From: Paralimibaculum aggregatum
GTDB taxonomy: Bacteria > Pseudomonadota > Alphaproteobacteria > Rhodobacterales > Rhodobacteraceae
Direction of reading: 5' to 3'
DNA: 53,783 bases
NCBI RefSeq assembly: GCF_030270585.1
Contig: NZ_BSYI01000039.1
Location: forward strand, 1 to 53,783
The notes under the pieces were generated by a model that was given only the letters and a program-made list of their open reading frames with translations, was not told where the DNA came from and made no database searches. The position numbers and the translations under genes are program-made. This document shows positions 18,187-26,235 of this stretch, one piece after another; the first letter of the stretch is position 1; each line of letters begins with the position of its first letter.

Positions 18187-18833
18187 GCCACCGCATCGGC
18201 CCCGAGGAGGCGAAGCTCCGCGAGGAGATCTGCGTCCTCTCCGCCTCGCTGTTCAACCGCGGCTATGGCTGCGGCGCCTCCGGCAATGTCTCGGTGCTGA
18301 CCGAGGCGGGGATGATCGTCTCGCCGACCGGCAGCTCGATGGGAAGGCTCGACCCCGAGCGGCTCTCGCTGGTGGCGCCGGACGGCACGCATCTGGCCGG
18401 CGACAGGCCCTCGAAGGAGGCCTTCCTGCACCTCGCGATGTACGAGGAGCGGCCGGAGATGCGCTCGGTGGTGCATCTGCACTCGACCCATTCGGTGGCG
18501 CTCTCCTGCCTCGAGGAGATCGACCCGGAGGACGTGCTGCCGCCGATCACCGCCTATTACGTGATGCGCGTCGGGCGCTGCCCGCTGGTGCCCTATTTCG
18601 CGCCGGGCGACCGGGCGCTGGCCGAGGCGGTGCGCGGCGTGGCGCGCCATGCCCATGCGATGCTGCTGGCCAATCACGGGCCGGTGGTGGCGGGCAAGGG
18701 GCTGGATGCGGCGGTCGCCGCGGCCGAGGAGCTGGAGGAGACGGCGAAGCTCTACCTGATGCTGCGCGGCGAGAAGACGCGGTTTCTCACCCAGGCCCAG
18801 GTGGCGGATCTCAGGCTGCGCTTCCCGTCGTGA
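18183..18833 (+). CDS. otnC: 3-oxo-tetronate 4-phosphate decarboxylase (class II aldolase family)
   Basis: A 216-aa class II aldolase/adducin-fold protein. Metal ligands are in VVHLHSTHSVALS (His-x-His) and a later His in LLANHGPVVAGK. The phosphate-binding SGNVSVL and SPTGSSMGRLDP segments are conserved and the acid Glu lies in SKEAFLH. It decarboxylates 3-oxo-tetronate 4-phosphate to dihydroxyacetone phosphate, feeding glycolysis. It starts inside the otnK stop. Confidence 0.92.
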   Translation: MSHRIGPEEAKLREEICVLSASLFNRGYGCGASGNVSVLTEAGMIVSPTGSSMGRLDPERLSLVAPDGTHLAGDRPSKEAFLHLAMYEERPEMRSVVHLHSTHSVALSCLEEIDPEDVLPPITAYYVMRVGRCPLVPYFAPGDRALAEAVRGVARHAHAMLLANHGPVVAGKGLDAAVAAAEELEETAKLYLMLRGEKTRFLTQAQVADLRLRFPS

Positions 18834-18834
18834 G

Positions 18835-18855
18835 CCGGCGCCGCTCAGGCGCCGG
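18835..18855. terminator. shared hairpin between convergent otnC and monooxygenase genes
   Basis: A perfect 8-bp stem (CCGGCGCC at 18835-18842, GGCGCCGG at 18848-18855) with loop GCTCA. The leftward gene's stop codon occupies the loop, and the rightward otnC stop is 1 nt before the stem. A compact bidirectional terminator is likely. Confidence 0.65.
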
Positions 18856-19138
18856 GATCGAGCGCCCAGATCTCGACCGTCTTTTCCGTCACCATCGGCG
18901 CCACCGCCCGGTCGAAATCGCGGAAATGCGGGCTGGCGAGATGGCTCTCGAAGGCGGCGCGGTCGTCGTAGATCTCGTAGAGGAACACCCGCTCCGGCCG
19001 CGGCGGGTCGAGGCAGATCTCGAAGCGCCGGCAGCCCGGTTCGAGGCGCAGGCTGTCGGCCGCCTGCCGCCGCATCCGGCCCAGGAAGGCCGCGGCCATC
19101 TCGGGCTCGATCTCGAAACGCACGGTCACGACATACAT
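18845..19138 (-). CDS. antibiotic biosynthesis monooxygenase-domain (ABM/LsrG-like) protein, 97 aa
   Basis: A 97-aa ferredoxin-like ABM-domain protein. Seen: VTVRFEIEPEMAAAFLGRM, EPGCRRFEICLDP, VFLYEIYDDRAAFESHLASPHF. These match small quinol-monooxygenase or LsrG-like isomerase proteins. The ATG at 19138 is chosen because upstream sequence is the operator-bearing promoter. It is divergent from the SMP-30 gene across that operator and convergent with otnC. Such proteins often act as tautomerases or isomerases on small sugar-derived diketones, a possible link to oxo-tetronate chemistry. Confidence 0.85.
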   Translation of the reverse strand: MYVVTVRFEIEPEMAAAFLGRMRRQAADSLRLEPGCRRFEICLDPPRPERVFLYEIYDDRAAFESHLASPHFRDFDRAVAPMVTEKTVEIWALDPGA

Positions 19139-19191
19139 GCCTGCTGTCCTCCCTTGCGGAATGGGGCTTGTCTCCCTCCGGCATCCTGATC

Positions 19192-19203
19192 TAAATCGAT
19201 TTA
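19192..19203. promoter_or_regulatory. exact LacI-type operator TAAATCGATTTA
   Basis: A perfect 12-bp palindrome lies between the divergent ABM-protein and SMP-30 genes, 26 nt before the SMP-30 start. A rightward promoter is plausible: TTGTCT at 19168-19173, 17-nt spacer, CTAAAT at 19191-19196, so the operator covers the -10 box. AAnCGnTT is the LacI-family core. Confidence 0.75.
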
Positions 19204-19229
19204 AATGCCAAGCTGAAAGGGGCAGGCCG

Positions 19230-20246
19230 ATGAGATTCCCGATCGGGCCCGATGCCATCCGCTTCCACGGCGCCGGGCTCAGGCGGCCGGAATGCGTGCT
19301 CGCCCATGCCTCGGGCCTGCTGATCGCGCCGGACTGGACGCCCCCCGGCGGGGTCAGCCTGATCGCCCCGTCCGGGCGGGTGCACCGGCTGCTGGCGACC
19401 CGGCCGGAGCCGGGGATCGACCTGCCGGTCCGCGCCAACGGCATCGCGCTCGAGCCCGGCGGCACGATCCTGGTCGCCCATCTCGGCGAGACCCGCGGCG
19501 GCATCTACCGCCTGCACCCGGACGGGCGCTGCACGCTGGTGACCGACAGCATCGCGGGCTGCCCGATGCCGCCGGCGAATTTCGTCGCCGCGGATGCCGA
19601 AGGCCGGCTCTGGATCACCATCTCGACCACCCGGGTGCCGCGGGCGCTGGACTATCGCCCGGATGCCGCCTCCGGCCTCGTCGCCGTGCACGAGGGCGGC
19701 GAGACCCGCATTGCCGCCGAGGGGCTCGGCTACACCAACGAATGCCTGATCGCGCCGGATGGCGGCACGCTCTGGGTCAACGAGACCTTCGCCCGCCGGC
19801 TCACCGCCTTTCCCCTCGCCGGCGCCCGGCTCGGCGCCGGCCGCACCCATGCCGGCTTCGGCCCCGGCACCTTCCCGGACGGGCTGGCGCTCGACGAGAC
19901 CGGGGCGCTGCTGGTCACCTCCATCGTCTCCAACCGGGTGATCCGCGTCGCCCCGGACGGGCAGGCCGAGACGCTGCTCGAGGATGTCGACCCGGCGCAT
20001 CTCGCCTGGGTCGAGGCAGCCTTCCAGGCCGGCGAGATGGGCCGGCAGCATCTCGACACCGCCGGCGGGCGCCGCCTCGCCAACATTTCCAACCTCGCCT
20101 TCGGCGGGCCGGACCGGCGCACCGCCTGGCTCGGCTGCCTGCTCGGCGAGGCCGTCGCCGCCTTCGAGGCCCCCGCACCGGGCCACCCCCTGACCCACTG
20201 GGAGGCCGAGATCGGCCCCCTCGCAAAGCTGATGGAGACCGCCTGA
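19230..20246 (+). CDS. SMP-30/gluconolactonase family protein
   Basis: A 338-aa six-bladed beta-propeller of the SMP-30/gluconolactonase/LRE family. Visible blade motifs are RANGIALEPGGTILVAHLG, FVAADAEGRLWITISTT, LGYTNECLIAPDGGTLWVNE and FPDGLALDETGALLVTS. The family binds a divalent metal and hydrolyses sugar-acid lactones. Here it may open a tetronolactone or aldonolactone before dehydrogenation. The ATG at 19230 is preceded by AAAGGGG; the open frame further upstream crosses the operator. Its stop overlaps the next start (TGATG), so it opens a three-gene operon. Confidence 0.88.
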   Translation: MRFPIGPDAIRFHGAGLRRPECVLAHASGLLIAPDWTPPGGVSLIAPSGRVHRLLATRPEPGIDLPVRANGIALEPGGTILVAHLGETRGGIYRLHPDGRCTLVTDSIAGCPMPPANFVAADAEGRLWITISTTRVPRALDYRPDAASGLVAVHEGGETRIAAEGLGYTNECLIAPDGGTLWVNETFARRLTAFPLAGARLGAGRTHAGFGPGTFPDGLALDETGALLVTSIVSNRVIRVAPDGQAETLLEDVDPAHLAWVEAAFQAGEMGRQHLDTAGGRRLANISNLAFGGPDRRTAWLGCLLGEAVAAFEAPAPGHPLTHWEAEIGPLAKLMETA

Positions 20247-21340
20247 TGAGCAGCAATTCCGGATTTCGCGTGGCGGTGTTCCCCGGCGACGGCATCGGCG
20301 CCGAGATCACCGAGCCGACGCTCCGCCTGATCGAGCGCGCCGCCGCCCGCGCCGGCGCCCCGCTGCCCGACTGGTCGCATTGCGATGCCGGCGCCGTGCA
20401 CTACCGCGACCACGGCACCGCGCTGCCGAAGCGGTCGATCGCCACCGCCGACGCCGCGGACGCGATCCTGCTCGCCGCCATGGGCCTGCCGGCCGTGCGC
20501 TATCCCGACGGGCGCGAGATCACCCCGCAGATCGACCTGCGCATGGAGTTCGGCCTCTATGCCGGGGTGCGCCCGGTGAAGCCGATCCCCGGCGTGCGGC
20601 GCGTTCTCGCCGACCCGCGCGCGCATGACATCGACTATGTGATCCTGCGCGAATCCACCGAGGGGCTGTTCGCCCCGCAGGCCCCCGGCACCCGCGACGG
20701 CGACCGCGAGGCGCGCGAGACCATGGTGATCACCCGGCCGATCTGCGAGAAGCTGTTCGACTTCGCCTTCCGGCTCGCCGATGCCCGCGGCGGCCAGCGC
20801 AAGGTGACCTCGGTCGACAAGGCCAATGTCTTCGGCGCCTTCGCCTTCTGGCGCGAGGTGTTCGAGGCGCGCGCCGCGGCGCATCCCGGCATCGGCGCCG
20901 AGAGCGTCTATGTCGACGCCTTCGCCATGACCATGGTGCAGAAGCCCTGGAGCATCGACGTCGCGGTCACCGAGAACATGTTCGGCGACATCCTCTCCGA
21001 TCTCGGCGCGGCGCTGATGGGCGGCATGGGCTATGCCCCCTCGGCCGATATCGGCGACACCCATGCGGTGTTCCAGCCCTGCCACGGCTCGGCGCCGGAC
21101 ATTGCCGGCAAGGGCCTCGCCAACCCCACCGCGATGATCCTCTCGGCGGCGATGATGCTCGACTGGCTCGGCACCCGCCATGCCAGCCGCGAGACGGCAC
21201 GGGCCGGCGCCCTGCTGCGCGCGGCGGTCGAGGCGGCCTTCGCGCCGGGGCGGCTGGTGACCTGCGAGCTCGGCGGCGATGCCGGCACGGCGCAGGTCTT
21301 CGCCGCGGTCGGCGATGCGCTGGAGCGCCAGGATGCCTGA
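20246..21340 (+). CDS. isocitrate/isopropylmalate-type decarboxylating dehydrogenase (tartrate dehydrogenase-like)
   Basis: A 364-aa beta-decarboxylating dehydrogenase. Marks: AVFPGDGIGAEITEPTLRL, MEFGLYAGVRPVKP, ILRESTEGLF, the catalytic Lys in MVQKPWSIDVAVTENMFGDI, SDLGAALMGGMGYAPSADIG and PCHGSAPDIAGKGLANPTA. It is not LeuB by context. Members next to sugar-acid genes oxidise tartrate, 3-isopropylmalate-like or other 2-hydroxy-3-substituted acids with NAD. Within this lactonase operon a C4 hydroxyacid is the best guess. The start shares one base with the SMP-30 stop. Confidence 0.85.
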   Translation: MSSNSGFRVAVFPGDGIGAEITEPTLRLIERAAARAGAPLPDWSHCDAGAVHYRDHGTALPKRSIATADAADAILLAAMGLPAVRYPDGREITPQIDLRMEFGLYAGVRPVKPIPGVRRVLADPRAHDIDYVILRESTEGLFAPQAPGTRDGDREARETMVITRPICEKLFDFAFRLADARGGQRKVTSVDKANVFGAFAFWREVFEARAAAHPGIGAESVYVDAFAMTMVQKPWSIDVAVTENMFGDILSDLGAALMGGMGYAPSADIGDTHAVFQPCHGSAPDIAGKGLANPTAMILSAAMMLDWLGTRHASRETARAGALLRAAVEAAFAPGRLVTCELGGDAGTAQVFAAVGDALERQDA

Positions 21341-22385
21341 GGCGGCGCTGCCGGAGCGGGTGCGCGTCGGCGTCGTCGGCGCGGGCTATTTCGGCCGCTT
21401 CCACCTCGATGCCTGGGCGCGGATCGGCGGCGCCGCGCTGGTCGCGGTGGCGGAGCCGGACGCGGCGCGGGCAGCCGGGGCGCTCGCCGGCCTGCCGGAG
21501 GGCGCGCGGCCGCGGGTCTATCCCGGCGTTGCCGAGATGCTGGCGGCGGAGGCGCTCGATCTCGTCGACATCACCGCGCCGCCGGCGGCGCATCCGGCGA
21601 TCCTCGAGGCGGTGCTGCCGCGGGTCTCGCACGCGATCTGCCAGAAGCCGTTCTGCGGCGGGCTCGAGGCGGCGCGCGCCGCCTCCGCCCTCGCGGCCCG
21701 GCACGGCACCCGCCTCGCGGTGCACGAGAACATCCGCTTCCAGCCCTGGAACCAGGCGGCGCGGGGGCTGATCGAGGCCGGCGCCATCGGCGCGCCCTAC
21801 CAGGTGACCTTCCGCCTGCGCCCCGGCGACGGCCAGGGCGCCCGCGCCTATCTCGACCGGCAACCCTATTTCCGGGCGATGCCCCGCTTCATGGTGCACG
21901 AGACCGCGGTGCACTGGATCGACACCTTCCGCTACCTGCTCGGCGAGATGACCGGCGTCTGGGCGCAGCTCCGGCGCATCAACCCGGCGATCGCCGGGGA
22001 GGATGCCGGGGTGATCCTGTTCGACTTCGCCAGCGGCGCGCGCGGGCTCTTCGACGGCAACCGCTGCGCCGACCACGGCGCCGAGAACCGCCGGCTGACC
22101 CTCGGCGAGATGTGGATCGAGGGCGCGGCGGGCACGCTCCGCCTCGACGGCGCGGGCCGGCTCTGGCTCCGGCGCTTCGGCGAGACGGAGGAGGCGCAGC
22201 AGCGCTTCGCCTGGCAGGACCGGCATTTCGGCGGCGACTGCGTGCATCGCTGCGCCGCCGGCATCCTGGCCGACTGGCGCGCCGGGCGCCCCTCGCCGAT
22301 GGAGGCCGCCAGCTACATCCGCAACCAGGAGATCGAGGCGGCGGTCTACGAGAGCGCCGCGACCGGCCGGCACATCCCGCTCTGA
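21333..22385 (+). CDS. Gfo/Idh/MocA family oxidoreductase
   Basis: A 350-aa NAD(P)-dependent sugar or polyol dehydrogenase. The Rossmann motif is VGVVGAGYFGRFHLDAW. The conserved EKP motif appears as CQKPFCGG (Gln for Glu). The C-terminal domain has HETAVHWIDTFRYLLGEM, where the His is the likely acid/base. It overlaps the preceding gene by 8 nt. With the lactonase upstream it could oxidise an aldose whose lactone SMP-30 then hydrolyses. The EKP-to-QKP change is unusual but known in some subfamilies. Confidence 0.87.
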   Translation: MPEAALPERVRVGVVGAGYFGRFHLDAWARIGGAALVAVAEPDAARAAGALAGLPEGARPRVYPGVAEMLAAEALDLVDITAPPAAHPAILEAVLPRVSHAICQKPFCGGLEAARAASALAARHGTRLAVHENIRFQPWNQAARGLIEAGAIGAPYQVTFRLRPGDGQGARAYLDRQPYFRAMPRFMVHETAVHWIDTFRYLLGEMTGVWAQLRRINPAIAGEDAGVILFDFASGARGLFDGNRCADHGAENRRLTLGEMWIEGAAGTLRLDGAGRLWLRRFGETEEAQQRFAWQDRHFGGDCVHRCAAGILADWRAGRPSPMEAASYIRNQEIEAAVYESAATGRHIPL

Positions 22386-22395
22386 GCCCGCCCCG

Positions 22396-22451
22396 GGCCC
22401 CGCGCCAGTGGCGTCACGCCGCCGGCCCCGCGCCAGCGGCGTCACGCCGCC
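22396..22451. repeat. 28-bp direct duplication with internal hairpin
   Basis: Two head-to-tail 28-nt units (22396-22423, 22424-22451) differ at one base. Each contains the small hairpin GGCGTCACGCC. They lie in the short gap between the convergent Gfo/Idh gene and the 171-aa gene and may serve as a bidirectional terminator. Confidence 0.7.
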
Positions 22452-22455
22452 GGCC

Positions 22456-22971
22456 TCACTCCACCGCCGGCAGCGGGCGGTGCGGCAGCGGCTCAGGCAG
22501 GCCCATCAGCCCCTTGCGGGCGTGCAGCAGCTGGTCGATCTCGTGGCGCACCGCGGTCCAGACGAAGGGCACGCAGTCGTCCAGCACCCGCTCGCGCGTC
22601 TCGAGATCGCGGAACTTCTCGCCATGCTCGCGGATCAGCGCCGAGTTGTCGAAGAAGAACCGCTCGGCATAGCGCACCCGGTCGACCGAGGTCCGCACCG
22701 CGTTCGACGGATGGCCGAAGACGTATTCCGACATCACGAAATACATCTGCTCGAGCAGCGTCTCGGCGACGGCGCGGGGATAGCGCGCCTTGCTCCAGCT
22801 CTCGGTCTCGAGATGGAACAGCAGCGCCACCCGGCACATCCGGAACTGCGCCTCGCCCGGCGGGATCTCGACCTGCGCGGCGGCCGGCGCGCCGCCCAGC
22901 GCCGCCGCCAGCCCGAGCGCCGCCAGCCCCTTCGCCAGCCGCTTCGCCAGCCGTTTTGCCGGCCGCCTCAA
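22456..22971 (-). CDS. unrecognised exported 171-aa protein
   Basis: Not recognised. A signal peptide is clear: a basic n-region RRPAKRLAKRLAKG, a hydrophobic LAALGLAAALGG and a cleavage-like APAAAQ. The mature part is helical, with FRMCRVALLFHLETESW and a second Cys in VLDDCVPFVWTAV that may form a disulfide. The start appears to be a TTG at 22971 overlapping the SDR stop (TTGA); no ATG precedes the signal sequence. The n-region is encoded by a 12-nt repeat (CTTCGCCAGCCG type on the plus strand), so its length may vary between strains. Confidence 0.7.
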   Translation of the reverse strand: MRRPAKRLAKRLAKGLAALGLAAALGGAPAAAQVEIPPGEAQFRMCRVALLFHLETESWSKARYPRAVAETLLEQMYFVMSEYVFGHPSNAVRTSVDRVRYAERFFFDNSALIREHGEKFRDLETRERVLDDCVPFVWTAVRHEIDQLLHARKGLMGLPEPLPHRPLPAVE

Positions 22972-23708
22972 TAGGTCGCCCGCCCGCCGGAGATGTCGAA
23001 CACCCCGCCGGTGGTGAAGCTGGTCTCGGCCGAGGCCAGCCAGCAGATCATGCCCGCCACCTCATCCACCGTCACGAAGCGCCCGCGCGGGATCTTCGAG
23101 AGCATGTAGCCGATATGCTCCTCGGTCATCTGGTCGAAGATCGCGGTGCGGGCCGCCGCCGGGGTCACGCAGTTGACCGAGATGTCCTGGCCCGCCAGCT
23201 CCTTGCCGAGCGATTTGGTCAGCGCGATCACCCCGGCCTTGGCGGCGGAATAGGCCGAGGCGTTGGGGTTGCCCTCCTTGCCGGCGATCGAGGCGACGTT
23301 GACGATGCGCCCGTAGCCGCCCTCGACCATGCCCGGCACCACCGCCTTGCAGCAGTGGAACACCGCGTCGAGGTCGATCGCCAGCACCCGGCGCCACTCC
23401 TCCACCGGATACTCCGCCACCGGGGCGTTGAGCCCGGCGATGCCGGCATTGTTCACGAGGATCTCGATGCCGCCCATCTCCGCCGCGGTGCGGGCATGGG
23501 CCGAGCGCACCGCCGCCCAGTCGGTCAGGTCGACATCGACATAGCCCGCGCCGAGCTCCTCCGCCGCGGCCTGGCCGAGCGCCCGGTCGACATCCCAGAT
23601 CGTCACCTGCGCGCCGCTGGCGATCATCCGCTCGACCACCGCGCGGCCGATGCCCTGCGCGCCGCCGGTGACGATGGCGCGTTTGCCCTCGAGATCGATC
23701 CTGTTCAT
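22968..23708 (-). CDS. short-chain dehydrogenase/reductase (FabG-like)
   Basis: A 246-aa classical SDR. Seen: IVTGGAQGIGRAVVERM (cofactor), DVDLTDW, ILVNNAGIAGLNAP, the catalytic Ser in VNVASIAGKEG and Tyr/Lys in ASAYSAAKAGV, and a C-terminal ISGG. IWDVDR after beta-2 favours NAD(H). The substrate is unknown. The ATG at 23708 has GGGAGGG upstream. It is transcribed with the 171-aa exported protein and is divergent from the MetX-like hydrolase. Confidence 0.92.
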   Translation of the reverse strand: MNRIDLEGKRAIVTGGAQGIGRAVVERMIASGAQVTIWDVDRALGQAAAEELGAGYVDVDLTDWAAVRSAHARTAAEMGGIEILVNNAGIAGLNAPVAEYPVEEWRRVLAIDLDAVFHCCKAVVPGMVEGGYGRIVNVASIAGKEGNPNASAYSAAKAGVIALTKSLGKELAGQDISVNCVTPAAARTAIFDQMTEEHIGYMLSKIPRGRFVTVDEVAGMICWLASAETSFTTGGVFDISGGRATY

Positions 23709-23836
23709 CCGGTCCCTCCCTGACAGGTTTGGCGCGAGCTTACGCGGGCCGGCCGGCACGGGGCAATCCGCGCTCTTCACGCGGCGGGAGGATCGGCTAG
23801 CCTCGGAGCCATCAAGAACGCTCCGGGAGGACACCC

Positions 23837-25009
23837 ATGATTCGCGCAACCACCGCGGCCCTTGCGGCCGCGCTCCTCGCCGTCCCTGCCCTCGCCTACG
23901 AGCCGCTGGTCGAGAAGCAGGTCTTCGAGGCCGAGAGCTTCACCACCCAGGGCGGCAGCGAGATCGCCGGGCTGCGGCTCGGCTGGGAGGCCTATGGCAC
24001 CCTCAACGAGGCCCGCGACAACGTCATTCTGATCACCCACTACTTCTCCGGCAACTCGCACGCCGCCGGGCGCTACACCGAGGACGGCGCGCGCGGCTAC
24101 TGGGACAGCATCATCGGCTCGGGCAAGCCGATCGACACCGACCGGTTCTACGTCGTCTCGATGGATACCCCGGTGAACCTCGGCGCCCATCTGCCGGATG
24201 TGACCACCACCGGCCCGGCCACCACCAACCCGGCCACCGGCGAACCCTGGGGGATGGACTTCCCGATCCTCACCATCCGCGATTTCGTCGAGACCCAGCG
24301 GATGCTGCTCGACAGCCTCGGGGTGGAGAAGCTGCACGCGGTGATGGGCGCCTCGATGGGCGCGCTGCAGGCCTATGAATGGGGCGCCGCCTATCCCGGC
24401 CGGGTCGGCCGGGTGATCCCGGTGATCGGCTCGGGCTGGGCGGATGGCGACCTGATCGCCTGGCTCAACATCTGGGGCGCGCCGATCCGGCTCGACCCGA
24501 ACTGGAACGGCGGCGACTACTATGGCGGCGAGCCGCCGCTGGCGGGGCTGGCCGAAGCGCTCAAGATCGTCACCCTGCACGCGCAGTCGGCGGAATGGTC
24601 CAACGGCGTCTTCGGGCGGGCCTGGGCCGATGACGGCGCCGACCCGGCGGCGAGCTTCGACAACCTCTACCGGATCGAGGCGGTGCTCGACGGCGCCGGC
24701 ATGGGCCGGGCCAAGACCTCCGACGCCAACCATTTCCTCTATCTCGCCAAGGCCAACCAGCTCTTTTATGCCGGCCATGGCGACAGCCTCTATGCCGGGC
24801 TGCTGGCGATCGACGCGCCGGTGCTGGTGATCCACACCGACGAGGACCTGGTGTTCCCCGGCAATGCGGTGCGCGAGACCGCGAGCATCATCCGGTCCGA
24901 CGGCACGCCGGTGACGGTGGTCGAGCTCGAGGGCACCCGCGGCCATCTCGACGGCGTGCTCGGCATCGCCCAGGCCGGCGCGGCGATCCGCGCCTTCCTC
25001 GAGAACTGA
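23837..25009 (+). CDS. exported alpha/beta hydrolase of the homoserine O-acetyltransferase (MetX) family
   Basis: A 390-aa MetX-like alpha/beta hydrolase with a Sec signal (MIRATTAALAAALLAVPALA, cleaved before YEPL). Nucleophile Ser is in VMGASMGALQAYEW, Asp in VLVIHTDEDLVFP and His in GTRGHLDGVLG. MetX enzymes are cytosolic, so a periplasmic location argues for an esterase or acyltransferase of another kind. No methionine genes are nearby. A strong hairpin follows the gene, so it is monocistronic. Confidence 0.87.
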   Translation: MIRATTAALAAALLAVPALAYEPLVEKQVFEAESFTTQGGSEIAGLRLGWEAYGTLNEARDNVILITHYFSGNSHAAGRYTEDGARGYWDSIIGSGKPIDTDRFYVVSMDTPVNLGAHLPDVTTTGPATTNPATGEPWGMDFPILTIRDFVETQRMLLDSLGVEKLHAVMGASMGALQAYEWGAAYPGRVGRVIPVIGSGWADGDLIAWLNIWGAPIRLDPNWNGGDYYGGEPPLAGLAEALKIVTLHAQSAEWSNGVFGRAWADDGADPAASFDNLYRIEAVLDGAGMGRAKTSDANHFLYLAKANQLFYAGHGDSLYAGLLAIDAPVLVIHTDEDLVFPGNAVRETASIIRSDGTPVTVVELEGTRGHLDGVLGIAQAGAAIRAFLEN

Positions 25010-25023
25010 GCCGCCTGCACCCC

Positions 25024-25051
25024 GGGGGAGCCGCCCTGCCGCGGCTCCCCC
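25024..25051 (+). terminator. strong hairpin terminator after MetX-like gene
   Basis: A perfect 11-bp stem (GGGGGAGCCGC at 25024-25034, GCGGCTCCCCC at 25041-25051) with a 6-nt loop starts 15 nt after the stop and is followed by CGCTTG. It isolates the next, operator-controlled unit. Confidence 0.75.
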
Positions 25052-25077
25052 GCTTGACCGCGCCGCCCCCGGCCCGA

Positions 25078-25089
25078 TAAATCGATTTA
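25078..25089 (+). promoter_or_regulatory. exact LacI-type operator before ltaE operon
   Basis: TAAATCGATTTA, exact, 68 nt before the ltaE start. A promoter fits: TTGACC at 25054-25059, 16-nt spacer, GATAAA at 25076-25081, so the operator overlaps the -10 box. This is the usual geometry for repression. Confidence 0.78.
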
Positions 25090-25157
25090 ACATCCGACCG
25101 AGATCCGCCGGCCCCGCCGCGCGCCCTCCGAAACCGGCCCCAGGGGGACCCGACCTC

Positions 25158-26186
25158 ATGCAGATCCGGCACAATTTCTACTCCGACACCCAGACCCGCC
25201 CGCCGCGGGCCATGCTGGAGACCGCGCTGACCGCCGAGACCGGCGACGAGCAGGGCATGCTCGACCCCACCACCCGCGCGCTCGAGGAGCGCGTCGCCGA
25301 GCTGCTCGGCATGGAGGCGGCGGTGTTCCTGCCCTCCGGCAGCATGTGCAACGAGATCGCCGTGGCGGTGCATTGCCGGCCCGGCGACGAGGTGATCTGC
25401 CACCGCGTCTGCCACCTGATCGAGGCCGAGGGCGGCGGCCCGGCGGCGCTCTCGGGGGTGATGATGCACCCGCTCGACAGCCCCGACGGGCAGTTCGGCG
25501 CGGCCGAGGTGACGGCGGCGATCCGCGAGCCCTCGCGCTACAGCCCGCGCTCGCGGCTGGTCGCGGTGGAGCAGACCTGCAACCTCGCCGGCGGCACGGT
25601 CTGGCCGGTCGAGCGCCTCCTCGAGACCGGCCGCGCGGCGCGCGCCGCCGGCCTCGCGGTGCATATGGACGGCGCCCGGCTGATGAACGCGGTGGTCGCC
25701 TCGGGCCGCCCCGCCGCGGCGCACACCATGGAATGCGACAGCGCCTGGATCGACCTGACCAAGGGCCTCGGCTGCCCGGTCGGCGCGGTGCTCGCCGGCA
25801 GCCGCGGCTTCATCGAGGAGGCCTGGCGCTTCAAGCAGCGCTGGGGCGGCGCGATGCGCCAGTCCGGCGTGCTCGCCGCCATGGGGCTCTACGCGCTCGA
25901 CCACCATGTCGAGCGGCTCGCCGACGACCATGCGCTGGCCGCCGGCATCGCCGACCGGCTCGGCCGCTTCGATCTGGTGACCGACATCCTGCCGGTGACC
26001 ACCAACATCGTGATCTTCGACCTGCACCCGGCGGGCCCGGATGCCGAGACCGCCGCCGCCCGGCTGCTGCAGGACGGCGTGCGGGTCAGCGTGTTCGGCC
26101 CGCGCCGGCTCAGGGTGGTCACGCATCTCGATGTCGGCGCGGCGGATGCGGAGGCGCTGATCGCGGCCTTCGCCAGGCTCGACTGA
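25158..26186 (+). CDS. ltaE: low-specificity threonine aldolase (beta-eliminating lyase family)
   Basis: A 342-aa PLP enzyme. Seen: SDTQTRPPRAMLE, FLPSGSMCNEIA, EQTCNLAGGTVWPVE, HMDGARLMNAVVASG and the PLP-lysine segment IDLTKGLGCPVGAVLAGS. It cleaves threonine or other beta-hydroxy amino acids to glycine and an aldehyde. It opens a five-gene operon with FAH, denD, SDR and VOC genes. In a tetronate context a beta-hydroxy-amino-acid derivative such as 4-hydroxythreonine is an alternative substrate (inference). Confidence 0.9.
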   Translation: MQIRHNFYSDTQTRPPRAMLETALTAETGDEQGMLDPTTRALEERVAELLGMEAAVFLPSGSMCNEIAVAVHCRPGDEVICHRVCHLIEAEGGGPAALSGVMMHPLDSPDGQFGAAEVTAAIREPSRYSPRSRLVAVEQTCNLAGGTVWPVERLLETGRAARAAGLAVHMDGARLMNAVVASGRPAAAHTMECDSAWIDLTKGLGCPVGAVLAGSRGFIEEAWRFKQRWGGAMRQSGVLAAMGLYALDHHVERLADDHALAAGIADRLGRFDLVTDILPVTTNIVIFDLHPAGPDAETAAARLLQDGVRVSVFGPRRLRVVTHLDVGAADAEALIAAFARLD

Positions 26187-26235
26187 TGGGGCAGCCCCCC
26201 GCAAGAACAGGGACCGAGAGGGAAGGAACCAAGCG

